DNA from: Clostridiaceae bacterium
Lineage (GTDB): Bacteria; Bacillota; Clostridia; Clostridiales; Clostridiaceae
Assembly (NCBI GenBank): GCA_014380625.1
Contig: JACMJL010000156.1
Location: forward strand, 19,713 to 83,712
Reading direction: 5' to 3'
DNA length: 64,000 nucleotides
The notes under the pieces are model-generated. The model ran no database searches. It was given only the letters and a program-made list of their open reading frames with translations, and had not been told where the DNA came from. Positions within the stretch are counted from its first letter, which is position 1, and each line of letters opens with the position of its first letter. A program made the translations under genes and the position numbers. Positions 47,856-56,224 of this stretch are shown piece by piece.

Positions 47856-47915
47856 AAAATAGCAACTCCGTAGGATTCTCTATTTCAAAGAGTCTACGAG
47901 GTTGCTATTTTTTTG
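47856..47915 (+). terminator. Rho-independent terminator after levR
   Basis: 18-base arms at 47856-47873 and 47894-47911 (AAAATAGCAACTCCGTAG) pair with one G-T wobble and are followed by TTTT. It isolates levR from the sigma-54 promoter just downstream. Confidence 0.88.
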
Positions 47916-47926
47916 ATACACTATTT

Positions 47927-47942
47927 TGGCACGGCAATTGCT
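47927..47942 (+). promoter_or_regulatory. Sigma-54 (-24/-12) promoter of the mannose-type PTS
   Basis: TGGCACGGCAATTGCT matches the sigma-54 consensus TGGCAC-N5-TTGC, with GG and GC separated by exactly 10 bases. It lies 54 bases before the EIIA gene, behind the levR terminator, and fits activation by the GAFTGA protein encoded upstream. Confidence 0.92.
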
Positions 47943-47995
47943 ATAGTAATATATGTAAAACAAAATATAAATCATTTAAAGTGGAGGGTTAATTA

Positions 47996-48415
47996 ATGAT
48001 AGCTATAATATTAGGAACTCATGGTAAGTTTTCAGTGGAAATATTAAAATCTGCAGAGATGATTTTTGGTGAGCAAGAAAATGTTGCAACAATAACCTTC
48101 TTACCAGGAGAAAATCCAGATGATTTGACAACTAAATATGAGGATGCAATAAAAATTTTGAGTTGTGAGGCGGGAGTACTTTTTATGGTAGATTTATTTG
48201 GTGGAAGTCCCTTCAATGCTGCCAGTAGAATAGCAGTAAATAGTGAAAAGATGGACATCGTGAGTGGGTTAAATATTCCAATGCTATTAGAAGTATTTGC
48301 GGCCAGAGAGAATTCAACCATTGAAGACCTTACACAAGTCGCTTTAAGTAATGGTCACTTAGGCATCAAAGCCTTAAAAGAAACCTTAAAAAATAGCATA
48401 GAGGAGGAATTGTAA
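47996..48415 (+). CDS. PTS mannose/fructose-type EIIA
   Basis: Cytosolic phosphocarrier of 139 residues taking phosphate from HPr. H9 in LGTHGKFS is the expected phosphorylated residue, and the LFGGSPFNAASR stretch is typical of the EIIA-Man fold. GGAGGG lies before the ATG. It is the first gene of the sigma-54-driven operon. EIIA and EIIB are separate proteins here, as in LevD/LevE of Bacillus, unlike the fused ManX of E. coli. The sugar (mannose, fructose, sorbose or other) cannot be assigned. Confidence 0.92.
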   Translation: MIAIILGTHGKFSVEILKSAEMIFGEQENVATITFLPGENPDDLTTKYEDAIKILSCEAGVLFMVDLFGGSPFNAASRIAVNSEKMDIVSGLNIPMLLEVFAARENSTIEDLTQVALSNGHLGIKALKETLKNSIEEEL

Positions 48416-48416
48416 A

Positions 48417-48890
48417 ATGAAAATTTCATTAGCAAGAATTGATGACAGATTAATTCATGGTCAGGTTGTTACAAGTTGGTCAAAAGAAACTAAGTGCGAA
48501 AGAATAATAGTTTGTAGTGATGAGGTAGCAGCGGATCCAATAAGAAAAACTTTATTGGAACAGGTTGCGCCACCAGGGGTTAAAGCAAATGTTGTAGGCA
48601 TTGAAAAGGCTATTAGAGTTTGCAAAAACCCAAAATATGAAGGGGTAAACGCATTGCTTTTATTCACTAACCCAACTGATGTTCTAAGGCTGATAGAAGG
48701 AGGAGTGGACTTAAAGTCTATTAATATAGGTGGAATGGCTTTCAAGGAAGGTAAAAAACAGATAACTGGTACTATTTCAGTAAATGAAAAGGACATTGAA
48801 GCCTTTAAGCAGCTAAATGAAAAGGGTATAGAATTGGAAATAAGAAAGGTTGTTGCTGACTCAAAAATAGATTTGATGTCAAAACTTTAG
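48417..48890 (+). CDS. PTS mannose/fructose/sorbose-type EIIB
   Basis: 157-residue phosphocarrier that phosphorylates the incoming sugar. H14 in RIDDRLIHGQVVTSW is the active-site His of the EIIB-Man/Sor family, and the protein has the family's usual length. It starts 1 base after the EIIA stop, and GAGGAGG inside the EIIA 3' end serves as its ribosome site, so the two are translationally coupled. Confidence 0.93.
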   Translation: MKISLARIDDRLIHGQVVTSWSKETKCERIIVCSDEVAADPIRKTLLEQVAPPGVKANVVGIEKAIRVCKNPKYEGVNALLLFTNPTDVLRLIEGGVDLKSINIGGMAFKEGKKQITGTISVNEKDIEAFKQLNEKGIELEIRKVVADSKIDLMSKL

Positions 48891-48972
48891 AACTTTCTTA
48901 GACAGTTTTAAATGTTGTATAATCACAAAGTTATTTATTAACTACTAAATTATTATTGAGGAGGAATAAGTT

Positions 48973-49773
48973 ATGACTATTAGCATAATTCAGATCATAC
49001 TGGTATTCATTGTAGCCTGTATATCAGGTATGGGCAGTGTTTTGGATGAATTCCAAACACATAGACCATTAATTGCTTGTACTTTAATTGGATTAATTTT
49101 AGGGGACATAAGAACGGGAATAATTATAGGTGGTACACTTGAGATGATGGCACTTGGATGGATGAACATAGGAGCAGCAATGTCTCCCGATACAGCCCTT
49201 GCAAGTATTATCTCCACCATATTAGTTATAGGTGGTCATCAAAATATAGGTACTGGTATTGCAATAGCGATTCCAATCGCTGCTGCAGGGCAGATGCTTA
49301 CAATTATAGCAAGAACTATTACCGTTATATTTCAACATAGAGCTGATAAATACGCAGAAGACGGTAATTTAAGGGGAATAGATTTATGTCACCTGGGTGC
49401 CCTAGGTATACAAGCACTGAGAGTAGCTATTCCAGCACTTTTAGTTGCTATGTTCGTTGGTACAAGTGTTGTAGAGAATATGCTAGCAGCTATACCACCT
49501 GTTATTACAGGGGGACTTCAGGTTGCCGGTGGCTTCATAGTTGTTGTAGGATACGCAATGGTTATCAATATGATGGAAGCAAAATATTTAATGCCTTTCT
49601 TCTTCCTTGGTTTCGTTGTTGCAGCATTCACTAGCTTTAATTTAGTTGCACTTGGAGTATTGGGAACTGTTGCAGCCATTGTATATATTCAACTAAATCC
49701 CAAATACATACCTAAATTAGCACAAGCAAGTGTACAATGTACAAATAATTTAGATGACGAACTTGATGATTAA
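48973..49773 (+). CDS. PTS mannose/fructose/sorbose-type EIIC
   Basis: Integral membrane channel subunit of 266 residues with several hydrophobic helices. It has EIIC-Man features such as GLILGDIRTGIIIGGTLEMMALGWMNIGAAMSPD near the N-terminus and the PPVITGGLQVAGGFIVVVGYAMV stretch. GAGGAGG precedes the ATG. The 82-base gap after EIIB contains no evident terminator. It partners with EIID, whose gene follows closely. Confidence 0.93.
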   Translation: MTISIIQIILVFIVACISGMGSVLDEFQTHRPLIACTLIGLILGDIRTGIIIGGTLEMMALGWMNIGAAMSPDTALASIISTILVIGGHQNIGTGIAIAIPIAAAGQMLTIIARTITVIFQHRADKYAEDGNLRGIDLCHLGALGIQALRVAIPALLVAMFVGTSVVENMLAAIPPVITGGLQVAGGFIVVVGYAMVINMMEAKYLMPFFFLGFVVAAFTSFNLVALGVLGTVAAIVYIQLNPKYIPKLAQASVQCTNNLDDELDD

Positions 49774-49791
49774 TTGAAAGGAGGAATTAAG

Positions 49792-50676
49792 ATGACTGAT
49801 ATAAATAATAAAAAAACAGAGATTATTTCTGAAGAAATGAGTATGAAAAAGAAGCTTACAGACAAGGACCTTAGAGAGGTTTTTATAAGATCTAACCTTC
49901 ACCAAGGTTCATGGAACTTTGAAAGAATGCAAGCTTTAGGATACTGTTTTTCAATGGTTCCAATTATAAGGAGACTTTATAAGGGTGAGGATAGAAAAAA
50001 GGCAATGAAGAGACATCTTGAATTCTTTAATACACAACCCTTTGTAACAGCTCCAATACTTGGAGTTACTGCTGCAATGGAGGAGGAAAGAGCAAATGGT
50101 GCACCCATAGATGATGCTGCTATAAACGGTGTTAAGATAGGTCTTATGGGTCCTTTAGCTGGTGTTGGTGATCCCATATTCTGGGGCACTATTCGTCCAG
50201 TAATTGCTGCACTTGCAGCATCTATAGCTTTAACAGGAAGTGTAATTGGACCTATTTTATTCTTTATAGCCTTTAATGCTATTCGTCTTGGAATAAGATG
50301 GTATGGAGTTCAATATGGGTATAAAAAAGGTCTTGATATAGTTAAAGATATGAGTGGAAATAGGCTTCAAAAGCTTACTGAAGGTGCATCCATACTTGGG
50401 TTGTTTGTAATGGGAGCTCTTGTAAACAAGTGGACAACTATAAATGTACCAATAGTTGTATCTACCATTAAAGATCAGAAGGGTGTAGAAACAGTAACTA
50501 CAGTACAGACTATATTAGATTCATTAATGCCAGGACTGCTTGCTCTACTTTTAACTTTTATATGCATGAAATTATTAAAGATGAAAGTAAATGCAATTTA
50601 TATAATCTTCGGATTATTTGCAGTTGGTATCTTAGGTTATTGGCTTGGAATTCTAAATATTCCAATACCTCAATAA
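49792..50676 (+). CDS. PTS mannose/fructose/sorbose-type EIID
   Basis: Second membrane subunit, 294 residues. The start at 49792 follows AAAGGAGG; an in-frame TTG at 49774 overlaps that site and is rejected. Family motifs are HQGSWNFERMQALGYCFSM, the MEEERANG and GLMGPLAGVGDPIFWGT loop and RLGIRWYGVQYGYKKG. It ends the EIIA-B-C-D operon, 24 bases before a perfect palindrome that probably terminates it. Confidence 0.93.
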   Translation: MTDINNKKTEIISEEMSMKKKLTDKDLREVFIRSNLHQGSWNFERMQALGYCFSMVPIIRRLYKGEDRKKAMKRHLEFFNTQPFVTAPILGVTAAMEEERANGAPIDDAAINGVKIGLMGPLAGVGDPIFWGTIRPVIAALAASIALTGSVIGPILFFIAFNAIRLGIRWYGVQYGYKKGLDIVKDMSGNRLQKLTEGASILGLFVMGALVNKWTTINVPIVVSTIKDQKGVETVTTVQTILDSLMPGLLALLLTFICMKLLKMKVNAIYIIFGLFAVGILGYWLGILNIPIPQ

Positions 50677-50700
50677 GAATATAAAAAATACTACTTTAAA

Positions 50701-50734
50701 ATAATGACCACATGGAATTCCATGTGGTCATTAT
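50701..50734. terminator. Perfect 34-base palindrome ending the PTS operon
   Basis: Each half, 50701-50717 and 50718-50734, is the exact complement of the other, centred on GGAATTCC with no unpaired loop in duplex form. A hairpin followed by only a few T residues forms in RNA. Confidence 0.65.
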
Positions 50735-50870
50735 TATCCCCATATATTAGATGAAGAAAAATAGAAATAAATGACTATGCACTATTAATTTATCTGTTTT
50801 TATGATAAAATGATAAAAATACAGGCAAATATTATTAATACATTAAATATAGGAGGTTAAATTTATCATA

Positions 50871-51035
50871 TTGATAAATGGAGAGTATATGGAGATTGCA
50901 GTATTTCAAGATAATAGCGGTAAAACACAATCCATTTTTGTGGCTAGAGAAATAATTGGACTGCCCTACACCTTACTTGACGGAATGGGATTTAATACAT
51001 GGGAACTAGAAGGTACCCCTAAGGTATGTGAGTAG
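50871..51035 (+). CDS. Small protein of unknown function, 54 aa
   Basis: Frame starting with TTG at 50871, 13 bases after AGGAGG, or with ATG at 50889, which has GGAGAG 3 bases upstream. It reads MINGEYMEIAVFQDNSG through LDGMGFNTWELEGTPKVCE. The residue mix looks like real protein. I do not recognise it. It is the first of three consecutive tiny genes before spo0A. It could be a small regulator or a fragment of a larger family. Confidence 0.5.
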   Translation: MINGEYMEIAVFQDNSGKTQSIFVAREIIGLPYTLLDGMGFNTWELEGTPKVCE

Positions 51036-51060
51036 TACATTGTATTTTGGAGGCGATAAT

Positions 51061-51207
51061 TTGAAAGAAATTATAACTAAATATGGACAAATTAAGGTTA
51101 TAAGTAGTATTGAATTTTATTTAGACAGAATAAAAATTAATGAAAAAGTGTATACTTTAGAGGATAACACTTTTTATATTGAAAAGTTTGTTAGAAAATT
51201 TTCTTGA
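51061..51207 (+). CDS. Small protein of unknown function, 48 aa
   Basis: TTG start at 51061 with GGAGGCG 7 bases upstream; begins MKEIITKYGQIKVISSIEF and ends EKFVRKFS. It is basic, without cysteines or membrane helix. The gap to the previous small gene is 25 bases, suggesting one transcript. Unrecognised. Confidence 0.5.
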   Translation: MKEIITKYGQIKVISSIEFYLDRIKINEKVYTLEDNTFYIEKFVRKFS

Positions 51208-51275
51208 GAGAAGCTTTATTAATGCATAAAATACTCTCAGCTGAAAAAACCTAACATTGAAAGGGTAAGTATATT

Positions 51276-51485
51276 ATGAGCAATAAATTGAGTTCATCTA
51301 GAAAGAAAATGGCAAGTTTGGGGATTAAGAAAACTGAGATGGGGGATTATGAATATATTGATGAAAGAGAAAAATACCAATCCAAATATAAAGCTATTTC
51401 TTGTAAGAAGGATATAATAAACACTGTAGAAGGTAAGTACAAGATATTGGTATGTGAAGAAGTTTCTAATAAAGTAGAAAAATAG
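51276..51485 (+). CDS. Small charged protein of unknown function, 69 aa
   Basis: ATG at 51276 with AAAGGG upstream. It begins MSNKLSSSRKKMASLG and is rich in Lys and Glu, with two cysteines (SCKKD, LVCEE). There is no membrane helix or known motif. Third of the tiny genes upstream of spo0A; the intergenic CCTAACATTGAAAGGG lies before it. Function unknown. Confidence 0.5.
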   Translation: MSNKLSSSRKKMASLGIKKTEMGDYEYIDEREKYQSKYKAISCKKDIINTVEGKYKILVCEEVSNKVEK

Positions 51486-51771
51486 CACATAACAAAACAT
51501 TTAGAATATAATAATATTAAAGAGTCTTTGCTATATGCAGTTACCGAATTGTGGAAATTGGAACTGACTGAGAAGTAAAGACTTTTCTATTTGTTTGAGT
51601 AAGAGGAAATTCAAGGATTTATTTTTTTGTTTATTGTTACAGAACCTTCGTTGAAACCCCTTTAAAGGTGAAATTAAACATGAAAATATAGTTAATTATG
51701 TAGTAAAAGCTATAATTATAAGAGAATTTGTATAAGGAAAATAATTTAAAAAAAAAGGAATAATTTAGGGT
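51486..51771. other. Leader region upstream of spo0A
   Basis: About 290 AT-rich bases with no ORF that has a ribosome site. Apart from the 0A box at its right end, no promoter stands out clearly. Confidence 0.4.
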
Positions 51772-51779
51772 TTGTCGAA
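51772..51779 (+). promoter_or_regulatory. Spo0A-binding 0A box
   Basis: TTGTCGAA, an exact match to the 0A box consensus, 50 bases upstream of the spo0A start. It points to autoregulation by phosphorylated Spo0A, as known in Bacillus and Clostridium. Confidence 0.75.
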
Positions 51780-51828
51780 TTAAATAGTTGTTAAAATATG
51801 GAGCTAAAATGAAAAGGAGATTAAACTT

Positions 51829-52650
51829 ATGGAAAAAAATAAAATTAATGTAGTCATAATAGATGATAACAGAGAATTTTGCAGTATAATTAATGATTAC
51901 TTGACAAATCATGAAGATATTATAGTAAGTGGAATAGGAAATAATGGTGATGAAGCACTTAAGTTAATCGCAGAAAAAAGGCCGGATTTAGTTTTATTAG
52001 ATATAATTATGCCTAAATTAGATGGGTTAGGAGTATTAGAGAAATTAAACAATATGAAGTTTGACCCTATGCCAAAAATAATTATATTATCAGCTGTAGG
52101 TCAAGATAAAATTACACAAAGAGCCTTAGAGTTGGGCGCAGATTATTATGTAATTAAACCTATTGATATGAGCGTTTTAGTTGAAAGAATTAGGCAGATG
52201 AGTCATTACAATGCATGGAGTAGTGAGTCTACGGAGCATGTTTTAATTGCTGAAAAAACTAGTGTTAAATTAAATTTACAAGTTAATGAACCACTTGATT
52301 CAAGAACTGAGATAACAAGAATTATCCATGAAATTGGGATACCAGCACATATTAAAGGATATATGTATTTAAGAGAAGCCATAAGTATGGTTATGAATAA
52401 TATGGATCTTTTATCCGCTGTAACAAAAGAATTGTATCCATCTATAGCTAAACAACATAATACTACTGCTAGTAGAGTAGAAAGAGCAATTAGACATGCT
52501 ATCGAAGTAGGTTGGATCCGTGGACAAATAGAAACTATAGATAAGTTATTTGGATATTCAACTAATAATGGAAAAGGAAAGCCAACTAACTCTGAATTTA
52601 TAGCCATGGTAGCCGATAAACTTAGACTTGAAAGCAAGATGATGAATTAG
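51829..52650 (+). CDS. spo0A: Sporulation response regulator Spo0A
   Basis: Master regulator of sporulation, 273 residues. The receiver domain has D12/D13, phospho-acceptor D58 ([11 protein letters not shown]) and K110 in the VIKPID context. The C-terminal DNA-binding domain keeps the Spo0A signature: [39 protein letters not shown] (recognition helix) and [24 protein letters not shown] site precedes the ATG. An exact 0A box upstream suggests autocontrol. spoIVB and recN, the usual neighbours, are absent; instead tiny unknown genes lie upstream and a decayed integrase downstream, so this may be a second or relocated copy. Confidence 0.92.
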   Translation: MEKNKINVVIIDDNREFCSIINDYLTNHEDIIVSGIGNNGDEALKLIAEKRPDLVLLDIIMPKLDGLGVLEKLNNMKFDPMPKIIILSAVGQDKITQRALELGADYYVIKPIDMSVLVERIRQMSHYNAWSSESTEHVLIAEKTSVKLNLQVNEPLDSRTEITRIIHEIGIPAHIKGYMYLREAISMVMNNMDLLSAVTKELYPSIAKQHNTTASRVERAIRHAIEVGWIRGQIETIDKLFGYSTNNGKGKPTNSEFIAMVADKLRLESKMMN

Positions 52651-52835
52651 GACTGTTGCAGATAAGTTATACCAATGATTTACATTGATTTACTAAAAGG
52701 TTTAAAAAAACAATAAACTATATAAAGCACGTCATGAAAATATAGTTTAGTGCAAGTGTTTGAATATAAATTTATAAAAAAATAACCAATAGACTTTCTT
52801 CGTTTATAGAAAAATGGAGGAGGTCTTTTTATTTT

Positions 52836-53369
52836 ATGAAAAGTATACAGATTAAAATTGAAGAATTTATGATTTATTCTCAATCCAAAAATTTAAGCCG
52901 AAAAACAATGATGAGCTATGAACAGACACTAAAGTTATTTTGTAAGTATTTACTAGAAGAAAAATCACTGGAAGATGTTGCAAAAGTAACAGAGAAAGAT
53001 ATTAGAGAATATATTATTTACACACGAGACAGCGGCAAATATACGATTGTTACCAAAAAAGAAACTTTAAAAAATAATACGCCAGAAGCAAGAGATGATT
53101 ATGGAACAAAAGTTTCCTTAATACCAGTAAATAATTATACAAGAAATATTAATCAAATTAAAACTGAAAGAAAGCCTAAAAAGTTTATAACAGATGAACA
53201 ATTTTCAGAACTATTAAGACATATAGACACAACTAAATTTCACGAAGTTAGGGACTTTGTTTGTGTACAACTACTTCTAGACTCAGGGATGAGTATCAGT
53301 GAATGTTTAGAGATTAAAGTACAAAATATTGATATAAATAGTGGAATAATAATGGTATGTGGCAAATAA
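52836..53369 (+). pseudogene. Decayed tyrosine recombinase (integrase/XerD family)
   Basis: N-terminal part of a phage-type integrase, 177 codons. The SAM-like core-binding domain (IEEFMIYSQSKNLSRKTMMSYEQTLKLFCKYL) is complete and the catalytic domain begins (FITDEQFSELLRHID, FVCVQLLLDSGMSISECL). The frame stops after IIMVCGK, before the H-x-x-R and Tyr boxes. The first catalytic Arg, expected in a GMRISEL-type motif, is Ser here (GMSISEC). Both changes make it inactive. Short coding-like pieces continue in other frames to about 53560, but I could not trace the catalytic C-terminus. It marks an old mobile element next to spo0A. Confidence 0.75.
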
Positions 53370-53578
53370 CAGAATACTCTAATCTCTTTTGGTGCAATGC
53401 TGGACCAACCTCTTACGTTGGACAAAGTAGCACATATCCAATGACCTTAAAATCGAACATTAGTGGGCTTCATATTTTTTCTAATAATAAATTATTGATA
53501 ATTAATACAATAATGGATACAATTAAATTAAGTTATAATAATAAGTTTTCAAAATTATAGACATAGGAGTGGATTTTC

Positions 53579-54043
53579 ATGATAAAAAAAATAGCTATAT
53601 TTATAATTTTGTTGTGTGCAATTATGTCTTCACTTTTTGGATGTGCTGAAACAACACATTATTTAAAAAATGATCAAGTAAAAGATCTTTGTAATTATAT
53701 AGAAACAAACAATAATGATGTTAGCAAAGTAAATGCTTTTACCTCTAGTAGTTTTCAATTTTCAATTTTAGTTACATTAAAAAATGACATTAGCCATGAA
53801 ACTAGAGAACAAATATTTTTTAAAATAAGAGAATATTTGATAAGTGATAATTTTCTAGCAAATGCTAAAGAAGAAGCAGATACTCTTAGTTTTAGAGATT
53901 ATATTGTAGAATTTAAAAGCCCCTCTACGAAGTATAGAGTATCCTATACATTAAGCGATTCAAGCGATGAAAAAGAAATGAAAAATTGGCATTTTGTTGA
54001 TTTTCAATCAGGTAAAGAGGAAATTAAATCATACGAAAAATAA
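53579..54043 (+). CDS. Putative lipoprotein of unknown function
   Basis: 154-residue exported protein. The signal peptide (MIKKIAIFIILLCAIMSS) ends in the lipobox LFGC with C22 the lipid-modified residue. The mature part is hydrophilic, with a possible alpha/beta domain (FQFSILVTLKNDISHETREQIFFKIREYL) and a C-terminal strand region. AGGAG lies at a normal distance from the ATG. I do not recognise the family. A short hairpin (ACTGCA / TGCAGT, 54061-54088) followed by T residues may terminate it. Confidence 0.75.
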   Translation: MIKKIAIFIILLCAIMSSLFGCAETTHYLKNDQVKDLCNYIETNNNDVSKVNAFTSSSFQFSILVTLKNDISHETREQIFFKIREYLISDNFLANAKEEADTLSFRDYIVEFKSPSTKYRVSYTLSDSSDEKEMKNWHFVDFQSGKEEIKSYEK

Positions 54044-54088
54044 TAGAATTTAATAAAAAAACTGCACAGGGTTCTCTCTAAATGCAGT

Positions 54089-54621
54089 ATTTTTGTCTAT
54101 TGATGCATTATACAAACTGAAATTAACTGGTATCTTTTTGATGAATAATAAATAAGAAAAAATAATTAAATAGGCTTGTGTAGAATTAGTAAAAAATATA
54201 TACTACATATACTAATTTAATATGACGGGTGAACAACTGACATGAACGAGCAGATTGTTAGAACAATTAGAGAAAAAAATTAGATGAATAATAATGAATT
54301 ATACCACCTTTACAGACGGTACTCTTTTTTTTGAGTAATTAAAGCCAATTCTCGTTACCATTTCCTAATCAATACAAATACAAATAAACATAACTTGGCA
54401 GAAAAAAATAAAAAAGACAGAATTTACACCATCTTTTATGCGGAATATGTATTTATCTCCTAAATTTATGAATAAAAAGGACGCAATGATCAAGATACAA
54501 TTAATTTTTTGTATCTTTATTTATTTAATTACAGATTAAAATCCTCTAAAGGGGTGATACCTGTTTTAGACATGGGGGTCTCTCAACCATGTTTTTATAT
54601 TATCATAGGCATTCTATAATA
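54089..54621. other. Long intergenic region with gene debris
   Basis: About 530 bases without a convincing gene. Tiny frames such as MNEQIVRTIREKN at 54241 and MNNNELYHLYRRYSFF near 54282 have start codons but end quickly, and look like debris of lost genes near the decayed integrase. CATGGGGG and AACCATG around 54571-54593 could form a small stem. No tRNA or known riboswitch was recognised. Confidence 0.4.
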
Positions 54622-54916
54622 GGGATACCACAGGACACAACAGACTAAAATTAAGTAGTAAAAATAGATAGTACAACTAACTATCTATTTTGTTTTTTCC
54701 TCATCCTTATGCACTTCGATGCCAAATTCTGTTTCGGACTGATCAGGCAGCTTGGTACGAGCTTTTATGTTAAAACTAACTCTATCTTTTGAAAAACATA
54801 CTACTGCGGAAGTTATACCAAGAACTGCTATTAGGGTAATACAAAACAGCATGAACATTTGGATACTTTCCGGCATTTAATTCTCACCTCCCCAAATTTT
54901 ATTCCTGTGGTATCCC
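54622..54916. repeat. Perfect 14-base inverted repeats flanking a 63-aa gene
   Basis: GGGATACCACAGGA at 54622-54635 and its exact complement at 54903-54916 bracket a 295-base segment holding the small membrane protein gene. The layout resembles a miniature transposable element carrying a passenger gene. No target-site duplication was obvious. Confidence 0.65.
54685..54876 (-). CDS. Small single-pass membrane protein, 63 aa
   Basis: One membrane helix (about residues 6-28, FMLFCITLIAVLGITSAVVCF) followed by a charged tail of 35 residues ending HKDEEKTK. The ATG has a strong GGGGAGGTGA site. A hairpin with arms AAAATAGATAG and CTATCTATTTT (54661-54691) overlaps the stop and ends the minus-strand transcript. 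The gene sits inside 14-base inverted repeats. Size and shape recall small phage or toxin-like membrane proteins, but no family is recognised. Confidence 0.65.
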   Translation of the reverse strand: MPESIQMFMLFCITLIAVLGITSAVVCFSKDRVSFNIKARTKLPDQSETEFGIEVHKDEEKTK

Positions 54917-55057
54917 ATAAATAGGGAGGTGTTAAATCTATTGTGAAAATACCAATCACATCAATCTAATGTAAATATGTGGTACAAATATAATATATAC
55001 CATTATTAACTTTAATTCAATATTTAATTAAACACAATAAATGACAAAAAATATTTT

Positions 55058-56041
55058 TTATCTCAAGTAAATTGCATATCTTCTTAAATCCATTACAGGT
55101 TTAAATCTTTGTTTAAAGATTCTAAGGCCACCGGGTCCAAGGTCCTCCCCAGCATTCATAAATTCTATAGAAGGATTTCTCTTATTTATTACTTTAGCTA
55201 ATTCAATTATTAATACTTCAGATAAACCATTATAATCATTCATGAATTTTGATAAACACCACCAAGATTGACCAGTTGGTAATGCACCACCTGATACCAT
55301 TCCAATAATTTTATCCTCCATTTCAACCACTAAAACTAAATGATTTAAGGCACTGTAATTTTTTATTATTTCATAAAAATAAACATTATCAAAAATTACA
55401 GAGTATTTTTCTCCAGCAGTATTACTCCATTGTTTTCCCAGATCCATTACCTTATTAAAATCAGTGTTTTCATATTCTCTTAGTTTAGCAGTAGGGTATA
55501 GTCTGTGAAACTTATTTATTTTCCTTCTTATACTTTCAAACTCTTTACCAGGTAAGGAAACTAACTTATCAATAGAGAAATGCTTCTCTAAGCCTACCCA
55601 GCCTACTACCTTAAAATACTCATTGAATTTATCATATTTTCTTAGAAAATCTAGTTGAGTACTATTTACTACCTTAACTAAGGTATTTGACTCAAGATTG
55701 ACATTCCATTTATTACAAAAGTTTAAGGCTTTATATACTACCTTTGAAACAGCTTCAGGGTCTCCCTTACCTACAGGTAGACATATCAGGTAAAGAAAAC
55801 CACTTTTTAAGTACCCAAAGGTTACTAACATATCATCAATTATTTTCCAAAGAATTTTTTTAATTCTTGACTGAGATATAGCCCATAGAAGTGGAAAGTT
55901 TGATGTCCATAGATTAGGTGTATACTCAGTTTGTCTAATATAATCAGAATATAAATCTATGTCTGAGAGTTCTATTACATTAAAAGTCCATTCCCCAAGA
56001 AAAATCTTTCCAGATAAATTCGCAAGCTCCATAAATTCCAT
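55058..56041 (-). CDS. DUF2156 / LPG-synthase C-terminal-like protein
   Basis: Soluble 327-residue protein with a GNAT-like fold as in the C-terminal domain of lysylphosphatidylglycerol synthase and Fem-type transferases. Features include YIRQTEYTPNLWTSNFPLLW near the start, KYDKFNEYFK, FESIRRKINKFHRLYP and a C-terminal IEFMNAGEDLGPGGLRIFKQRFKP box. AAAGGAG precedes the ATG at 56041. The reaction is unknown; such proteins may move an aminoacyl group to lipid or peptide. It is divergent from the YheC/YheD row, which suggests a spore-envelope link, by position only. Confidence 0.8.
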   Translation of the reverse strand: MEFMELANLSGKIFLGEWTFNVIELSDIDLYSDYIRQTEYTPNLWTSNFPLLWAISQSRIKKILWKIIDDMLVTFGYLKSGFLYLICLPVGKGDPEAVSKVVYKALNFCNKWNVNLESNTLVKVVNSTQLDFLRKYDKFNEYFKVVGWVGLEKHFSIDKLVSLPGKEFESIRRKINKFHRLYPTAKLREYENTDFNKVMDLGKQWSNTAGEKYSVIFDNVYFYEIIKNYSALNHLVLVVEMEDKIIGMVSGGALPTGQSWWCLSKFMNDYNGLSEVLIIELAKVINKRNPSIEFMNAGEDLGPGGLRIFKQRFKPVMDLRRYAIYLR

Positions 56042-56224
56042 ACACTCCTTTCTTCTTCGAAAGCTTTATTGTTCAAAACTAAGCTTTAGGTCTTGAATTA
56101 CCATAGCATATAATATGATTCCTTATTTGTTTTGTGATGAATAGATTTATTATCATAAATAAAAGTTGAAGTAATACTCACCTAACATCACAATAACCCA
56201 TAATTTATAGTAAGGAGGGATATT

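Noticed and set aside
53357..53560. 67-codon frame overlapping the integrase end
   Set aside because: No ribosome site; it overlaps the integrase remnant out of frame and resembles debris.
54541..54600. Possible riboswitch or structured RNA near the CATGGGGG/AACCATG stem
   Set aside because: Only a five-base stem is visible and it matches no known riboswitch core.
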